A stretch of DNA of 64,000 nt from Excoecaria cochinchinensis (GCA_947683425.1 CANTUQ010000158.1:2728001-2792000); one strand, 5' to 3'; positions 35,550-49,060 are shown, counted from the stretch's first letter. The notes: a model not told the origin generated them from the letters alone. A program made the numbers and translations.

Positions 35550-36556
35550 TGTTTTTGTAAAGAGTGGTTAGTTGTTAAAAGTAACGTTTGAATGTTAAGT
35601 TAGTGATTGGCCTGATAATGTTTCCATATTTGACCCTGATAAATTTTAGAATATTGAATAGTGCTAAAGCATGTTGATGGAATTATATTGTAGGCTTTGT
35701 AATACGAATAGTATGATGCGTGGCTGATATTATGAATTCTTTATATGTCTACTATACTCTGGATTAAGTATGATGATATTTATATACTGTCTGATTTGAC
35801 ACATGATTTAAATGATGCAAGACCTACGAGAGTCAGTCTAGTGGATAGTTAGTCATGCCTAATAGAGTCTTTTAGCTGCAGCCCTTTGGACGTCTGGACC
35901 CTGATCAGGTCCCCCGTTTGGTTCCTTGCGAACCCTTTAATGTGTTTGGATCTTGTTTAAGGTCCCTAATGAAAATGTTTCTGAATGTGAAAATGAAATT
36001 GATATTCGTTTCGCACCCGTAAGGTGATGTCAGTACTCGATTCATACCCGTAAGGTGATGTATGTATACTCGTTATCCACTATTATGAGTCAGCAGGTAT
36101 TTTGGTTTGCTTTGTCTGATATAAATATGAGAATATGATATCCGAATGTGTAAGATTTCAGTTATGTGAATCAGTTATGAATTCGAATGTGATTATGAAT
36201 CTCTGAATGGGTTAAATGTGACTCAAACATGCCTATTGTGTGCGATTATTCATATATATCGTATTGTAACTGCGTTTAAATATAATCGATTGCGGTTATA
36301 AGCAAGTGAATTAGTATGTATACGAATGTGAGTTTATACTGTTAACTATTATGGATTTAGCATGTAGACTAGTTTGTGTGAAAATGCGACATTGACTATT
36401 GAATGATCATTGATGAATGTGGATATGATCCTCTTAACGCACAGCTTTTATATGCAAGTATAATATTAGATGTGTTATGAATGTCCACATATGCCATTTG
36501 CATGTGTTATGCCTTGGCGACCATTGTTAATTGCCGCCCATATTTCTTGTGTCTTT

Positions 36557-36600
36557 CCCCACTAAGCTTATCGCTTAGCACGGGTTCTTTTCCCGTGCAG
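36557..36600 (+). repeat. Conserved double hairpin of A2
   Basis: CCCCACTAAGC-TTAT-CGCTTAG then CACGGG-TTCTTTT-CCCGTGCAG. The first stem has lost one G relative to A5 and B; A3 shares that loss. Confidence 0.8.
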
Positions 36601-37089
36601 GTGGCAGGTATGGTACGGTTCAAGTCGCATCTGCAAGGTCGGCCACATAGGGGTTAGGAGTTTTGTATTTTGCTCAACCTCTGTATTTTTGCTTTTCTTT
36701 TTCTCTAGTCTTATGTATATGTAATTATATGTAAGGATCTTATTGTAATTAAGTTTTCAATTATTCTTTCGCTTTCTGCTTCCGCTAAATTATTGTATGT
36801 ATGTATGTGAGTTATTGTATGTTCAGCTACTGTTTCGTTAAAATTTTAATTTCTGCTGTATCTTCGTATGTTTTTATATATGAATGTATACTTCCACTTA
36901 GTGCATGTGCGTATGTGTGTGAATGAGCGTCGGTAGCGCTCTTCGGCATCCTTCCAATGGGGACGTAGGGGGTGTTACATTTAGTTGGCGGTTCTGGTTG
37001 TCTTGTTTGTTATGTGTTGAGTCTTCGCATGAGAGTCAGTTTCATGTCGTGGCCTAATGCAGATGTGTCTTGTCTTGTGTCGTGTCTAG

Positions 37090-37218
37090 ATGGAGTCTGA
37101 TCCTAGTGAGAATATGGGCGAGACAACGGAAAGTGTGAACCCAATTAGTGCTGATCAAAGTGTTTCTGAGCATCCTTTGTTTGGAATTTCGGTCCTGCTT
37201 CCGATTATAGGACGTTAG
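37090..37218 (+). pseudogene. gag N-terminal remnant, 42 codons (internal 1)
   Basis: ATG about 110 bases into the internal region; MESDPSENMGETTESVNPIS and on to a TAG at 37216. Identical in length in internals 2 and 3. The first ~18 residues resemble the 18-codon remnant of family B (MESDSRESIEETAADVNW), suggesting descent from the same gag. Hydrophilic, no domain recognised. Gag-like coding may continue after the stop (AQGLIRSLDRLTAPRISQGF), consistent with a truncated gag. Confidence 0.6.
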
Positions 37219-38199
37219 CACAAGGGTTAATTCGGAGTTTGGATAGGCTAACTGCTCCTAGGATTTCTCAAGGTTTTATTTAGAGTGTACCTCAGAAAAG
37301 AAAGGTGTCGGGGAGAGAAGTGTCAGCGGGAAAAAGGATGTAGAGGAATTGCTTCGAGCCGCCCGTGTACCATCAGGATTTGTTGCGCACCGCAGTGAAG
37401 TGACAGAGCTTGCAGAGCCTCCCGGTAAGTCTTGTTTTGATACGTTTGAGTGAAGATTAATTTTGTACTTTGAGAAAGAAGGGCACTTGGATTCTGTAAG
37501 GTTTTGGTAAATACTTTGCATACCTTTCAGCTCTCTCAAGAAAAGTGTTTGAATGACAGCATATTGAATCATGGGGATGGGATAAAGTGCATCATTATGG
37601 CATCAATTGTAATTCCTTAGCATCACTCTGCATACATGAGTCATCACATTCTCATTGCGTTATCATCCCTTTGACCATACATGAGAAGCATTTGCATATG
37701 CGTTTTGATTAAGAGAAAGCTGACAGGGTGTACGTGGAGTATTTGATATTAAGATTAAGGGTAAGAATGTCAAGCTCAGCAATTGTTAAGGGAAGTGTTC
37801 TGTGTTTGGTTAAAGTTGAGCAGAAAGAGTATTTCGGGATCTTATGCAAGTGAAGGTGAAAAGGATTTTGGAGTTTGACCGAAGTGTTTTTGGTAAGGAG
37901 AAACGTAGATATGACGGACATCTTTTAAGTATTGAAGGATTTAGGTAGCAATCGGCGAAAGTTAATTGGTTTATGGGTAAAGTGTTTGGGCTTTGATTTC
38001 TGTCGGGCAGTTGAGTAATGATCATTCTGATAAATGTGTTTGATTCGAATATAAGAAAGTGATTTAAGAGTACAATGATGGCGATAAGTGTAAGCGAGTG
38101 AGTAGTTTGAGAGTGAAGTGTATGAATTTGTTGGTGACATGGAATGTAATGCAGGGAATTCTTTCCGGTGTAAGTGAATTTCGAGGATGAAATTCTGTT

Positions 38200-38211
38200 A
38201 GGAGGGAAGAG
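38200..38211 (+). promoter_or_regulatory. Polypurine tract, internal 1
   Basis: AGGAGGGAAGAG just before LTR A3, preceded by the motif TTTCGAGGATGAAATT. Equivalent tracts are at 43286-43297 and 55158-55169. Confidence 0.85.
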
Positions 38212-38212
38212 T

Positions 38213-41200
38213 TGTCACACCCCAAATCGGGCCTAGTCGAAATTGGCAAGCTAAGTCGAAAAAGTGAAGGGTATTTCGGTAATTTGTGCATGAGAGAATT
38301 TGATGATAAGGACATAATTGGAAAGTAATTAATGAAATAAGTTAAGTGTGAGAAATTATTGGGTGTGCCTGTGGTGTAGGGATGTAGCGTGTTTGTTGCG
38401 GTTTTATCTAGTGGATTGTGGGTATGATACTAAGGATGGTAAATATCTACCTAAGAATTAACTAATAAGGTAAGTGTATGGTGCCTTGGTGTTTGAAAGT
38501 CAAAGGGGGAATTGTGGTCCAATGAAAGCTTGCCATGTGGATTATGGTTGATGGGCATTAAATGAAAGAAAAGAAGAAAGGGGAAAAGAAGGAGAGAGAA
38601 CGCAGGAATCCTACATTCCCGTTCCCCTCCCTCTTTCAGCTCCTCCTCCTCCTTCTCTTCTCCATTTCTGCCTTTCCTCCTTGCTCTCCTTTTTGGCTAG
38701 ATTTTGGGCTTTCTAAGGGGTGTTTTGATTGAGTTTTGGAGCAAGATTAAAGAGGTATGTGTTTGGGGTTTAGGGTTCCTGTGTTTTGGGTTTCTTCCTC
38801 CTCTTCTTCTTGGTTTTGTTTAAGTTAAATTGGGTTTGGATGAGTATTTTTTCTGGGTTTTTGTTTGTGCGAGCTTGGGTTGGCAAGAAGAAGCTTTAGG
38901 GCAAGGAAAGGATTGGAGATTGAAGCTTGAAAAGTGATTTTGGATCTTTGATTTCCAGGTTTGGGAGCTTTGATTTCTGCATTTGAGTTTTGAGTTTTCA
39001 GTTGTTATTGCCTAATTCTCCTTGGATCATGAGTGTGTATTTGTGTTTGCTTTTCAGAAATTTGAGTGCTTTGATATGAGTTTATGCATGAATTTAATTT
39101 GGGTAAATGTATTAGTAATCCATATTATTTATTGAGATAAATGTATATGAGGGTTGGTATGGAAATGCACGAGTTTGGGAATCTCTTTGAATTTGATGTT
39201 TTATGGCGATTTTGGTAATTCTGTTCAGTGCTCATCTGACCTCGGTGTATTATTTTTTTCATAAGTAGAGTTTTAGATCTCTACATAATGTGGTTCTTGA
39301 GCCATTAGAACCATGTCTTCCATGCCTTTAAAAGTCTTAGAAATAACCTTGGGCAAATTTTTACTCTAAGATCCTGGAAATTTACAAAAATCGTAGTGTC
39401 TCTGTTTGGGTCGGGTTACTTGAATACTATAGGTTGTTTAGATTATATCTGAATCTTTAGATGTCCAATTGATCTGAAATTTGTTGCATTTGAAATTTTA
39501 AATCTTAGGGATCAAATGATAAGAAGGAAGTTTTGCCTAAAAATGTCATTTAGATGTCCGTTTAAGCTGAATAAAAAGGAGTTGTGATGCAGTCCTGAAT
39601 TCTAGCTTCTGTTTTGCAAACTTTTGGTAGGTCACGGTGGCAACAAAATTCATTACAACCATGACATATGAAAATGCCTGGCAGAATGCTTAGTTTTGGA
39701 CCTCACGGTGGCAACCAAATTCATTACCACCGTGACCCCTTCTGTTTTGACCATTTTTTGTGTTTTTCTTCTCGAATTGAACCCGTATTGCACCGAAATT
39801 TTCTAGGATCTATCCGATGCATGTTTAGGACTATTAAATAAGTATAAGAATAGTTATCACTTGGAAAATAAACATGAATAGGATTAAGATTAATAGCAAA
39901 CTAATGAAGTAATGATGTCTAATTGTATGTATTAGAATCAGGTCAAGTTTAATGACATTATTGAGCATTATAATACTTTAATGTATATAAACCTGTATGA
40001 TATGAACAAGTATGCATAGTTATGAATTAAGATTTAAGTTATATACACATGAAAGACATCAAATGAAATGAGTTTGATTAATGAAATATATATATATATA
40101 TATGGGATATGAGCGGTGAATGTGTGATTGAAGTAATTGCCTAATAATATTATATGATGCATGTATTGATAATAAATGTTATTAGAATGTATTAGTATGC
40201 AAGATATCTATGATGCTATTATAGTTCATGCGGATAATGGAGTGATTATATAATATGATAATGATAAATGTGATTTAATGCTTTTAGCTTATGAATTCCT
40301 CTTTTTAATGGAGATCCATAATGTGGCAAACCGGGTAAGTAAGTATTTATATAAATGTACAAATAGTTGGTATGAATGATATGATAAAGTGTGAGGAATA
40401 GCATTCTGTTTTGGGTAGTGGGTATGTCAAGGTGACAACGTAATGGGTTACCACCGTGAGGTACCCCAAAAGTGCATTCTGTTTTGGGGTGTGGGTATAT
40501 CACGGTGACAACCTAATGGGTTACCACCGTGAGATACCCCAAGATTGCATTCTGCCAAGAGTTTTGGTATGTCACGGTGACAACCAATTTAGTTTTGACC
40601 GTGACCTACCCTATTTTTGTAAAGAGTGGTTAGTTGTTAAAAGTAACATTTGAATATTAAGTTAGTGATTGGCCTGATAATGTTTCCATATTTGACCCTG
40701 ATAAATTTTAGAATATTGAATAGTGCTAAAGCATGTTGATGGAATTATATTGTAGGCTTTGTAATACGAATAGTATGATGCATGGCTGATATTATGAATT
40801 CTTTATATGTCTACTATACTCTGGATTAAGTATGATGATATTTATATACTGTCTGATTTGACACATGATTTAAATGATGCAAGACCTACGAGAGTCAGTC
40901 TAGTGGATAGTTAGTCATGCCTAATAGAGTCTTTTAGCTGCAGCCCTTTGGACGTTTGGACCCTGATCAGGTCCCCCGTTTGGTTCCTTGCGAACCCTTT
41001 AATGTGTTTGGATCTTGTTTAAGGTCCCTAATGAAAATGTTTTTGAATGTGAAAATGAAATTGATATTCGATTCGCACCCGTAAGGTGATGTCAGTACTC
41101 GATTCATACCCGCAAGGTGATGTATGTATACTCGTTATCCACTATTATGAGTCAGCAGGTATTTTTGTTTGCTTTGTCTGATATGAATATGAGAATATGA

Positions 41201-42047
41201 TATCCGAATGTGTAAGATTTCAGTCATGTGAATCAGTTATGAATTCGAATGTGATTATGAATCTCTGAATGGGTTAAATGTGACTCAAACATGCCTATTG
41301 TGTGCGACTATTCATATATATCGTATTGTAACTGCGTTTAAATATAATCGATTGCGGTTATAAGCATGTGAATTAGTATGTATACGAATGTGAGTTTATA
41401 CTGTTAACTATTATGGATTTAGCATGTGGACTAGTTTGTGTGAAAATGCGACATTGACTATTGAATGATCATTGATCAATGTGGATATGATCCTCTTAAT
41501 GCACGGCTTTTATATGCATGTATAATATTATATGTGTTATGAATGTCCACATATGCCATTTGCATGTGTTATGCCTTGGCGACCATTGTTAATTGCCGCC
41601 CATATTTCTTGTGTCTTTCCCCACTAAGCTTATCGCTGAGCACGGGGTTCTTTTCCCGTGCAGGTGGCAGGTATGGTACGGTTCGAGTCGCATCTGCAAG
41701 GTCGGCCACATAGGGGTTAGGAGTTTTGTATTTTGCTCAACCTTTGTATTTTGGCTTTTGTTTTTTTTCTAGTCTTATGTATATGTAATTATATGTAAGG
41801 ATCTTATTGTAATTAAGTTTTCAATTATTCTTTCACCTTCGGCTTCCACTAAATTATTGTATGTATGTATGTATGTGAGTTATTGTATGTTCAGCTACTG
41901 TTTCGTTAAAATTTTAATTTCTGCTGTATCTCCGTATGTTTTTATATATGAATGTATACTTCCACTTAGTGCATGTGCGCATGTGTGTGAATGAGCGTCG
42001 GTAGCGCTCTTCGGCATCCTTCCAATGGGGACGTAGGGGATGTTACA
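38213..42047 (+). mobile_element. Array LTR A3, 3835 bp
   Basis: Begins TGTCACACCCC, ends GGGATGTTACA. Same plan as A2, with cassettes at 39630-39738 (two) and 40420-40611 (three) and the double hairpin at 41619-41662. A TATGTATG microrepeat near 41860 varies in length between copies. It is followed by an intact PBS. Confidence 0.93.
39630..40611 (+). repeat. CACGGTGG-type cassettes of A3 (2 + 3)
   Basis: Hairpins at 39630-39665, 39700-39738, 40420-40467, 40492-40540 and 40565-40611. The last pairs through a different inner segment (GTCACGGTGACAACC with TTTTGACCGTGACC). Confidence 0.85.
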
Positions 42048-42052
42048 TTTAG

Positions 42053-42064
42053 TGGTATCAGAGC
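42053..42064 (+). promoter_or_regulatory. Primer binding site, internal 2
   Basis: TGGTATCAGAGC, initiator tRNA-Met type, five bases after LTR A3. Confidence 0.92.
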
Positions 42065-42175
42065 ACCGGTTTGGCGGTTCTGGTTGTCTTGTTTGTTATG
42101 TGTTGAGTCTTCGCATGAGAGTCAGTTTCATGTCGTGGCCTAATGCAGATGTGTCTTGTCTTGTGTCGTGTTTAG

Positions 42176-42304
42176 ATGGAGTCTGATCCTAGTGAGAATG
42201 TGGGCGAGACATTGGAAAGTGTGAACCCAATTAGTGCTGATCAAAGTGTTTCTGAGCATCCTTTGTTTGGAATTTCGGTCCTGCTTCCGATTATAGGACG
42301 TTAG
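42176..42304 (+). pseudogene. gag N-terminal remnant, 42 codons (internal 2)
   Basis: MESDPSENVGETLESVNPIS and onward to TAG. Same start and stop as in internals 1 and 3, with scattered substitutions. Confidence 0.6.
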
Positions 42305-44716
42305 CACAAGGGTTAATTCAGAGTTTGGATAGGCTGACTGCTCCTAGGATTTCTCAAGGTTTTGTTTAGAGTGAACCTCAGAAAAGAAAGGTGTCGAGGA
42401 GAGAAGTGTCAGCGGGAAAAAGGATGTAGAGGAATTTCTTCAAGCCGCCCGTGTACCATCAGGATTTGTTGCGCACCGCAGTGAAGTGACAGAGCTTGCA
42501 GAGCCTCCCGGTAAGTCTTGGTTTGATATGTTTGAGTGAAGATTATTTTGGTACTTTGAGAAAGAAGGGCACTTGGATTCTGTAAGGTTTTGGTAAATAC
42601 ATTGCATAACTGTCAGCTCTCTCCAGAAAAGTGTTTGAATGACAGCATATTGAATCATGGGGATGGGATAAAGTGCATCATTATGGCATCAATTGTAATT
42701 CCTTAGCATCACTCTGCATACATGAGTCATCACATTCTCATTGCATTATCATCCCTTTGACCATACATGAGAAGCATTTGCATATGCATTTTGATTGAGA
42801 GAAAGCTGATAGGGTGTACGTGGAGTATTTGATATTAAGATTAAGGGTAAGAATGTCGAGCTCAATAATTGTTAAGGGAAGCGTTCTGTGTTTGGTTAAA
42901 GTTGAGCAGAAAGAGTATTTTGGGATCTTATGCAAGTGAAGGTAAAAAGGATTTTGGAGTTTGACCGAAGTGTTTTTGGTAAGGAGAAACGTAGATATGA
43001 TGGACATCTTTTAAGTATTGAAGGATTTAGGTAGCAATCGGCGAAAGTTAATTGGTTTACGGGTGAAGTGTTTGGGCTTTGATTTCTGTCGGGCAGTTGA
43101 GTAATGATCATTCTAATGAATGTGTTTGATTCGAATATAAGAAAGTGATTTAAGAGTACAATGATGGCGATAAGTGTAAGCGAGTGAGTAGTTTGAGAGT
43201 GAAGTGTATGAATTTGTTGGTGACATGGAATGTAATGCTGGGAATTCTTTCCGGTGTAAGTGAATTTCGAGGACAAAATTCTGTTAGGAGGGAAGAGTTG
43301 TCACACCCCAATTCGGGCCTAGTCGGAATTGGCAAGCTAAGTCAGATAAGTGAAGGGTATTTCGGTAATTTGTGCATGAGGGAATTTGATGATAAGGACT
43401 TAATTACAAAGCAATTAATTAAATAAGTTAAGTGTGAGAAATTATTGGGTGTGCTTGTGGTGTAGGGATGTAGGGTGTTTGTTGTGGTTTTATCTAGTGG
43501 ATTGTGGGTATGATACTAAGGATGGTAAATATCTACCTAAGAATTAACTAATGAGGTAAGTGTATGGTGCCTTGGTGTTAGAAAGTCAAAGGGGGAATTG
43601 TGGTCGAATGAAAGCTTGCCATGTGGATTGTGGTTGGTTGGCATTAAATGAAATAAAAGAAGAAAGGGGAAAAGAAGGAGAGAGAACGCAGGAATCCTAC
43701 ATTCCCGTTCTCCTCCCTCTTTCAGCTTCTCCTCCTCCTTCTCTTCTCCATTTCTGCCTTTCCTTCTTGCTCTCCTTTTTGGCTAGATTTTTGGCTTGCT
43801 AAGGGGTGTTTTGATTGAGTTTTGGAGCAAGATTAAAGAGGTATGTGTTTGGGGTTTAGGGTTCCTGCGTTTTGGGTTTCTTCCTCCTCTTCTTCTTGGC
43901 TTTGTTTAAGTTAAATTGGGTTTGGATGAGTAATTTTTTTGGGTTTTTGTTTGTGCGAGCTTGGGTTGGCAAGAAGAAGCTTTAGGGCAAGGAAAGGATT
44001 GGAGATTGAAGCTTGAAAAGTGATTTTGGATCTTTGATTTCCAGGTTTGGGAGCTTTGATTTCTGCATTTGAGTTTTGAGTTTTCAGTTGTCATTGCCTA
44101 ATTCTCCTTGGATCATGAGTGTGCATTTGTGTTTGCTTTTCAGAAATTTGAGTGCTTTGATATGAGTTTATGCATGAATTTAATTTGGGTAAATGTGTTA
44201 TTAATCCATATTATTGATTAAGATAAATGTATATGAGGGTTGGTATGGAAATGCATGAGTTTGGGAATCTCTTTGAATTTGATGTTTTATGGCAATTTTG
44301 GCAATTCTGTTCAGTGCTCATCGGACCTCGGTGTATTGTTTTTGTCATAAGTAGAGTTTTAGATCTCTAAATCGTGTGGTTCTTGAGCCATTAGAACCAC
44401 GTCTTCCATGCCTTTAACAGTCTTAGAAATAACCTTGGGCAAATTCTTGCTCTAAGATCCTGGAAATTTACCAAAACCGTAGTGTCTCTGTTTGGGTCAG
44501 GTTACTTGAACACTATAGGTTATTTAGATTATATCTGAATCTTTAGATGTCTAATTGATCTGAAATTTGTTGCATTTGGAATTTGAAATCTTAGGGTTCA
44601 AATGATAAGAAGGAAGTTTTACCTAAAAATTTTGTTTTCAATGTCCGTTTAGGCTGAATAAAAAGGAGTTGTGATGCAGTCCTGAATTCTAGCTTCTATT
44701 TTGCAAACTTTTGGTA

Positions 44717-45697
44717 GGTCACGGTGGCAACAAAATTCATTACAACCGTGACATATGAAAATGCTGGGCAGAATGCTTAGTTTTGGACCTCACGGTGGCA
44801 ACCAAATTCATTACCACCATGACCCCTTCTGTTTTGACCATTTTATGTGTTTTTCTTCTCGAATTGAACCCGTATTGCAACGAAACTTTCTAGGATCTAT
44901 TCGATGCATGTTTAGGACTATTAAATAAGTATAAGAATAGTTATCACTTGGAAAATAAACATGAATAGGATTAAGATTAATAGCAAACTAATAAAGTAAT
45001 GATGTGTAATTGTATGTATTAGAATCAGGTCAAGTTTAATGACATTATTGAGCATTATAATACTTTAATGTATATAAACCTGTATGATATGAACAAGTAT
45101 GCATAGTTATGAATTAAGATTTAAGTTATATACACATGAAAGACATCAAATGAAATGAGTTTGATTAATGAAATATATATATATATATATGGGATATGAG
45201 CAGTGAATGTGTGATTGAAGTAATTGCCTAACAATATTATATGATGCATGCATTGATAATAAATGTTATTAGAATGTATTATTATGCAAGATATCTATGA
45301 TGCTATTATGGTTCATGCGGATAATGGAGTGATTATATAATATGATAATGATAAATGTGATTTAGAGCTTTTAGCTTATGAATTCCTCTTTTTAATGGAG
45401 ATCCATAATGTGGCAAACCGGGTAAGTAAGTATTTATATAAATGTACAAATAGTTGGTATGAATGATATGATAAAGTGTGAAGAATAGCATTCTGTTTTG
45501 GGTAGTGGGTATGTCACGGTGACAACCTAATGGGTTACCACCGTGAGGTACCCCAAAAGTGCATTATGTTTTGGGGTGTGAGTATGTCACGGTAACAACC
45601 TAATAGGTTACCACCGTGAGATACCCCAAGATTGTATTCTGCCGAGAGTTTTGGTATGTCACGGTGACAACCAATCTGGTTTTGACCGTGACCTATC
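44717..45697 (+). repeat. CACGGTGG-type cassettes of A4 (2 + 3)
   Basis: Hairpins at 44717-44752, 44788-44824, 45507-45554, 45580-45627 and 45652-45697. Confidence 0.85.
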
Positions 45698-46329
45698 CTG
45701 TTTTTGTAAAGAGTGGTTAGTTGTTAAAAGTAAAGTTTGAATGTTATGTTAGTGATTGGCCTGATAATGTTTCCATATTTGACCCTGATAAATTTTAGAA
45801 TATTGAATAGTGCTAAAGCATGTTGATGGAATTATATTGTAGGCTTTGTAATGCGAATAGTATGATGCATGGCTGATATTATGAATTCTTTATATGTCTA
45901 CTATACTCTGGATTAAGTATGATGATATTTATATACTGTGTAACACCCCCATACCCCCGGTAAGGAATATCGGGGCGCTACGCAGACACTTACGTATACA
46001 TGTACATGCATTAGCGGAAGCGATAGTATAAACACATCCATTTAAAAGTAATTAAATACTACACTAGGGCCCAACATGCATTTCATATCAACTATACATA
46101 TGTACTTCTTTCTCTTTATACATGTTCATATTACACTCTGTTTTCATTTAACTTTACATATACATTTACATGTGATTCTTTAACTTTTATTACATAATGA
46201 TGTTACTCAAAACATCACTAGCTCTGTATCTAATCTGTACAAAAGACCTGAATAATACTCCCTAGTGGCCTTGAACTGCAGATGCTCGCTCACTGTTTCG
46301 AACCTGTAAACCTACACAGAAATAAACAT

Positions 46330-46356
46330 CCGTGCTAAGCGATAACGCTTAGTGGG
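46330..46356 (-). repeat. Conserved double hairpin of B1 left LTR
   Basis: CCGTGCTAAGCGATAACGCTTAGTGGGG on the plus strand. It is repeated at 50001-50026, 60005-60032 and 63663-63690. Confidence 0.85.
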
Positions 46357-47159
46357 GATAAAATAATGCAAAGGACTTCTTTACGAAGTCACAAATAGCT
46401 CACACATATGTCATATAACAAAAAAAATCAAGTAGTTCATGCATTTAGCTCTGATACTTGTATAGATTTCATGTTCAAATATCAAATTCAGAGTTCACAT
46501 GCATATAACATCTACTCTTTTACTTATTCATGTACACTACAACTTGTACGTGTCATTTATTCAAATATACGTTATCATGTGTCCACATTCGTGACAACAC
46601 ACTCATGTAATCATACTATTGTATACAGAACTGTAATGTACTTAAACATTACTCTCATGTACTATAGCATTTATTCGAAGCAACATTATAATCATCTCAA
46701 GTTCACTGCACAACATTTAACAAAACAAGCCTGAGTTCCTCTCATGGTGGATACGGAACGCTCTATAAAAAAACATTTTCGGTAGACCGAAGTCACAAAA
46801 CTTTTTCATATATCTCTATTAATGACCATTCTCAGAGGTCGACCCGCTTCGCCCAAACGGGGCGGAACATGGGCAGCTGCACTCGGTAATCCCTTTATAA
46901 GCATGCTTATCTATCCACTATAACGGTAATCAGGCTCAATACCAACTCACACACTATACACAGACATCAACTCATCAACTAAAATTCAAGTGCATTTATC
47001 ACATTCAGAGACATTTAATTCATATACAATCTTTATTAATCTTGTTCAACAACTAAAAGCATGTAACATTTAAATTCATTACATAAACATATAAATCATG
47101 CAAGCAAGACAAAAGGAAACACTCTTTAAAACAAGTAAAACAGGTCGAGAAGGGGTTCT

Positions 47160-47547
47160 CTGTCGCGATTGCGACAAGAGGTCGTGCTCGCGACAGAAGA
47201 CAGATTACATAAAGGTTCTATACTCTATACCAAATGCATTATGTAACAATTCATATCACATGGCATCACATGGTCAACGCTAACTCTTATGCCGTAGCAT
47301 TGTTTACATAGATAACTAATCCTATAATCATTTGATAACCCTAAACATGTAGATTATAAATCACGGAAACATTCTGGGGTAATACGGGTTCATTCCGGGG
47401 AGTAAAACATCAACAAAATATACAATTTAGTCAAGGGGAAGGGTAAGGGGTTGACCCATGGCAACTAGGAGCTCAAAAAGAAGAAGAAAACGCCTAAAAT
47501 GAGTTGTTCTGTCGCGAGGTCACGACATGTGTCGCACTCGCGACAGA
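47160..47547 (-). repeat. TGTCGCG-type cassettes, B1 left LTR, two mid-LTR sites
   Basis: CTGTCGCGATTGCGACAAG-AGGTCGTGCTCGCGACAG (47160-47197) and CTGTCGCGAGGTCACGACATGTGTCGCACTCGCGACAG (47510-47547). Nested palindromes of the same core, each flanking the conserved taggatgtta side of the LTR as the CACGGTGG cassettes do in A and D. Confidence 0.88.
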
Positions 47548-48861
47548 GACTCGCCTTTGGTGCCTCACGGCACCACTTTTTACCCTAAATTTGAATCGCA
47601 CAAACCATTATCTAGACAACATTTTTAGGCAAAATGGTCTTCATAAAAATTGTTTCCTAGGATGTTATCTTTCAAATGGGACAATGTTCAGGTCATTTGA
47701 ACATATATAACAAAAGATATTCTCTAAACAATCCATACTGTTCCATGGAACCCTCCAGAACAGGGTAACCTACGTTCTAATTGCTTTTTGGGATTCTTAG
47801 GGCCTGAATTAGATCAAGCACCCTCTTATACATTTTTAGATACTGATCTTATCTTTCAAATTCAATTGGAATCAACACAATTGGAGTCCTATAGCTCTAC
47901 TTATCACAAATACAATACACAGAGGTCTGATGATAAATAAACAGAATTTCGCAAAATCAAGCTCTATGATCAACACAAACACTCAAATGATCAAGTTACA
48001 TACTTATAAACATATATACACATGTCATGAGCACTCTAAGAAATCAAAGTGAACATCTTGAGCTAATTAAAGCTCATCAAGCATCTCTTTATTTCAACAT
48101 GTCTCTATTCAAACATTTTTCATCTAAACGCATGCAAAATTAACAAGATCACACTCGATCCCTACCTTAGGTGGCTTAACCAATTCTCTCTTTAATCAAT
48201 TATGAGCTTCTCCTTTCCCTTCACTAGCCTCTTATCCACTGCTTTCTTGCACAACAAACCAAGAGATCACTTAATCCATGGATTTCACTTTAAATCAAAA
48301 ACAGAAAATAAACAAAAGAAGAAGACCAATGCTAAAATCAAGCCAATTACCTTCTTCTTAAGAACCCAACTCAACCCTTGACTTCTCCTCTTCAAACCAA
48401 TCCAAGAGATTCTCTCAAAGAACAAAGCAAAAGAGGAAGAAAAGCAAGGACACGGCAAGGAAAAGGGACACGGCAACTAAGAGCAAAGAGAGAAGAAAAA
48501 GGTGAGCAATGAGCCAAATGCAGAAAAATGAAAGTGAGAATAGGAAAGTGGCCGGTCAAAACCAAACCAAAGCCAACAAGTCCTCACATTAATGCCACCC
48601 ACTTCCATTTAATGCCAACCACTCTCATTAATCCATCTCCATCCAAAAAACCCCATGCCACATGTCACTCTCTCTTGTAGCCATGTGTCACTTCCCTACA
48701 ATGACACTTGGCACACTCCTACAATGCCACTTGTCAAACTCTTATGCCGCCTCTTGTCACTCTTCTATGATGACACTTGTCACTCTTCTATGATACCATG
48801 TGTCAACTCCCTACAACTCCAAGTCTCTTAGTCCCACTTATGCACACATCTCGCGAGGGGG

Positions 48862-48986
48862 TCTGTCGCGTTCGCGACACTTCTCGCGCTCGCTACAGAA
48901 CGCTCACGCCCGCACCAACCAGCTGAAGTTCGGAAACCGCTGGAGGGCTCTGTCGTGCCCGCGACACTTGTCGCGCTCGCGACAGA
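48862..48986 (-). repeat. TGTCGCG-type cassette cluster near the B1 left LTR outer end
   Basis: Two hairpin groups (GTCTGTCGCGTTCGCGACAC... and CTCTGTCGTGCCCGCGACACTTG...) joined by a non-palindromic ~60-bp linker. In the right LTR the first group has lost about 18 bp (52556-52661). Confidence 0.85.
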
Positions 48987-49060
48987 ACTCTCGCACATAA
49001 ACTTACCTTTTTCGAACAAAACTCTGTAATTCTTCTAGGGCCACTTTGGGGTGTGACAAA

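Larger units (their letters stand above)
33221..36979 (+). mobile_element. Array LTR A2, 3759 bp
   Basis: Begins AGTCACACCCC (first T of TGTCACACCCC changed to A) and ends GGGGGTGTTACA. It contains the CT-rich leader (33620-33705), the predicted intron (33763-33966) with TTTAGGGTT near its donor, cassettes at 34639-34745 (two) and 35431-35549 (two; siblings have three), the 'agtggatagttagtcatgcc' block and the double hairpin (36557-36600). The 97-, 71- and 64-codon frames are fortuitous. Confidence 0.92.
36980..38212 (+). mobile_element. Array internal region 1 (PBS deleted)
   Basis: 1.23 kb between A2 and A3. Directly after the LTR it reads TTTAGTTGGCGG where siblings have the PBS, so 18 bp including nearly all of TGGTATCAGAGC are gone. 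The rest is intact: gag start at 37090, a shared noncoding core around 37560-37690 ('ggggatgggataaagtgcat'), the pre-PPT motif (about 38179-38196) and a PPT (38200-38211). It cannot prime reverse transcription itself. Confidence 0.9.
42048..43298 (+). mobile_element. Array internal region 2
   Basis: 1251 bp. PBS TGGTATCAGAGC (42053-42064), gag remnant (42176-42304), noncoding core around 42655-42790, PPT (43286-43297). No enzyme domains. Confidence 0.92.
45939..49058 (-). mobile_element. B1 left LTR (3' LTR in sense), 3120 bp
   Basis: Plus-strand ends TGTAACACCCCC and TTTGGGGTGTGACA. It holds the double hairpin (46330-46356), the 'gcatgcttatctatccac' block (46900-46919), TGTCGCG cassettes at 47160-47197, 47510-47547 and 48862-48986, the conserved 'ttcctaggatgttatc' block (47654-47669) and a predicted leader region. 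At 48660-48800, units of 'ccatgtgtcact..cctacaatgacacttg' repeat with a 25-30-bp period. ORFs here are fortuitous. Confidence 0.93.
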
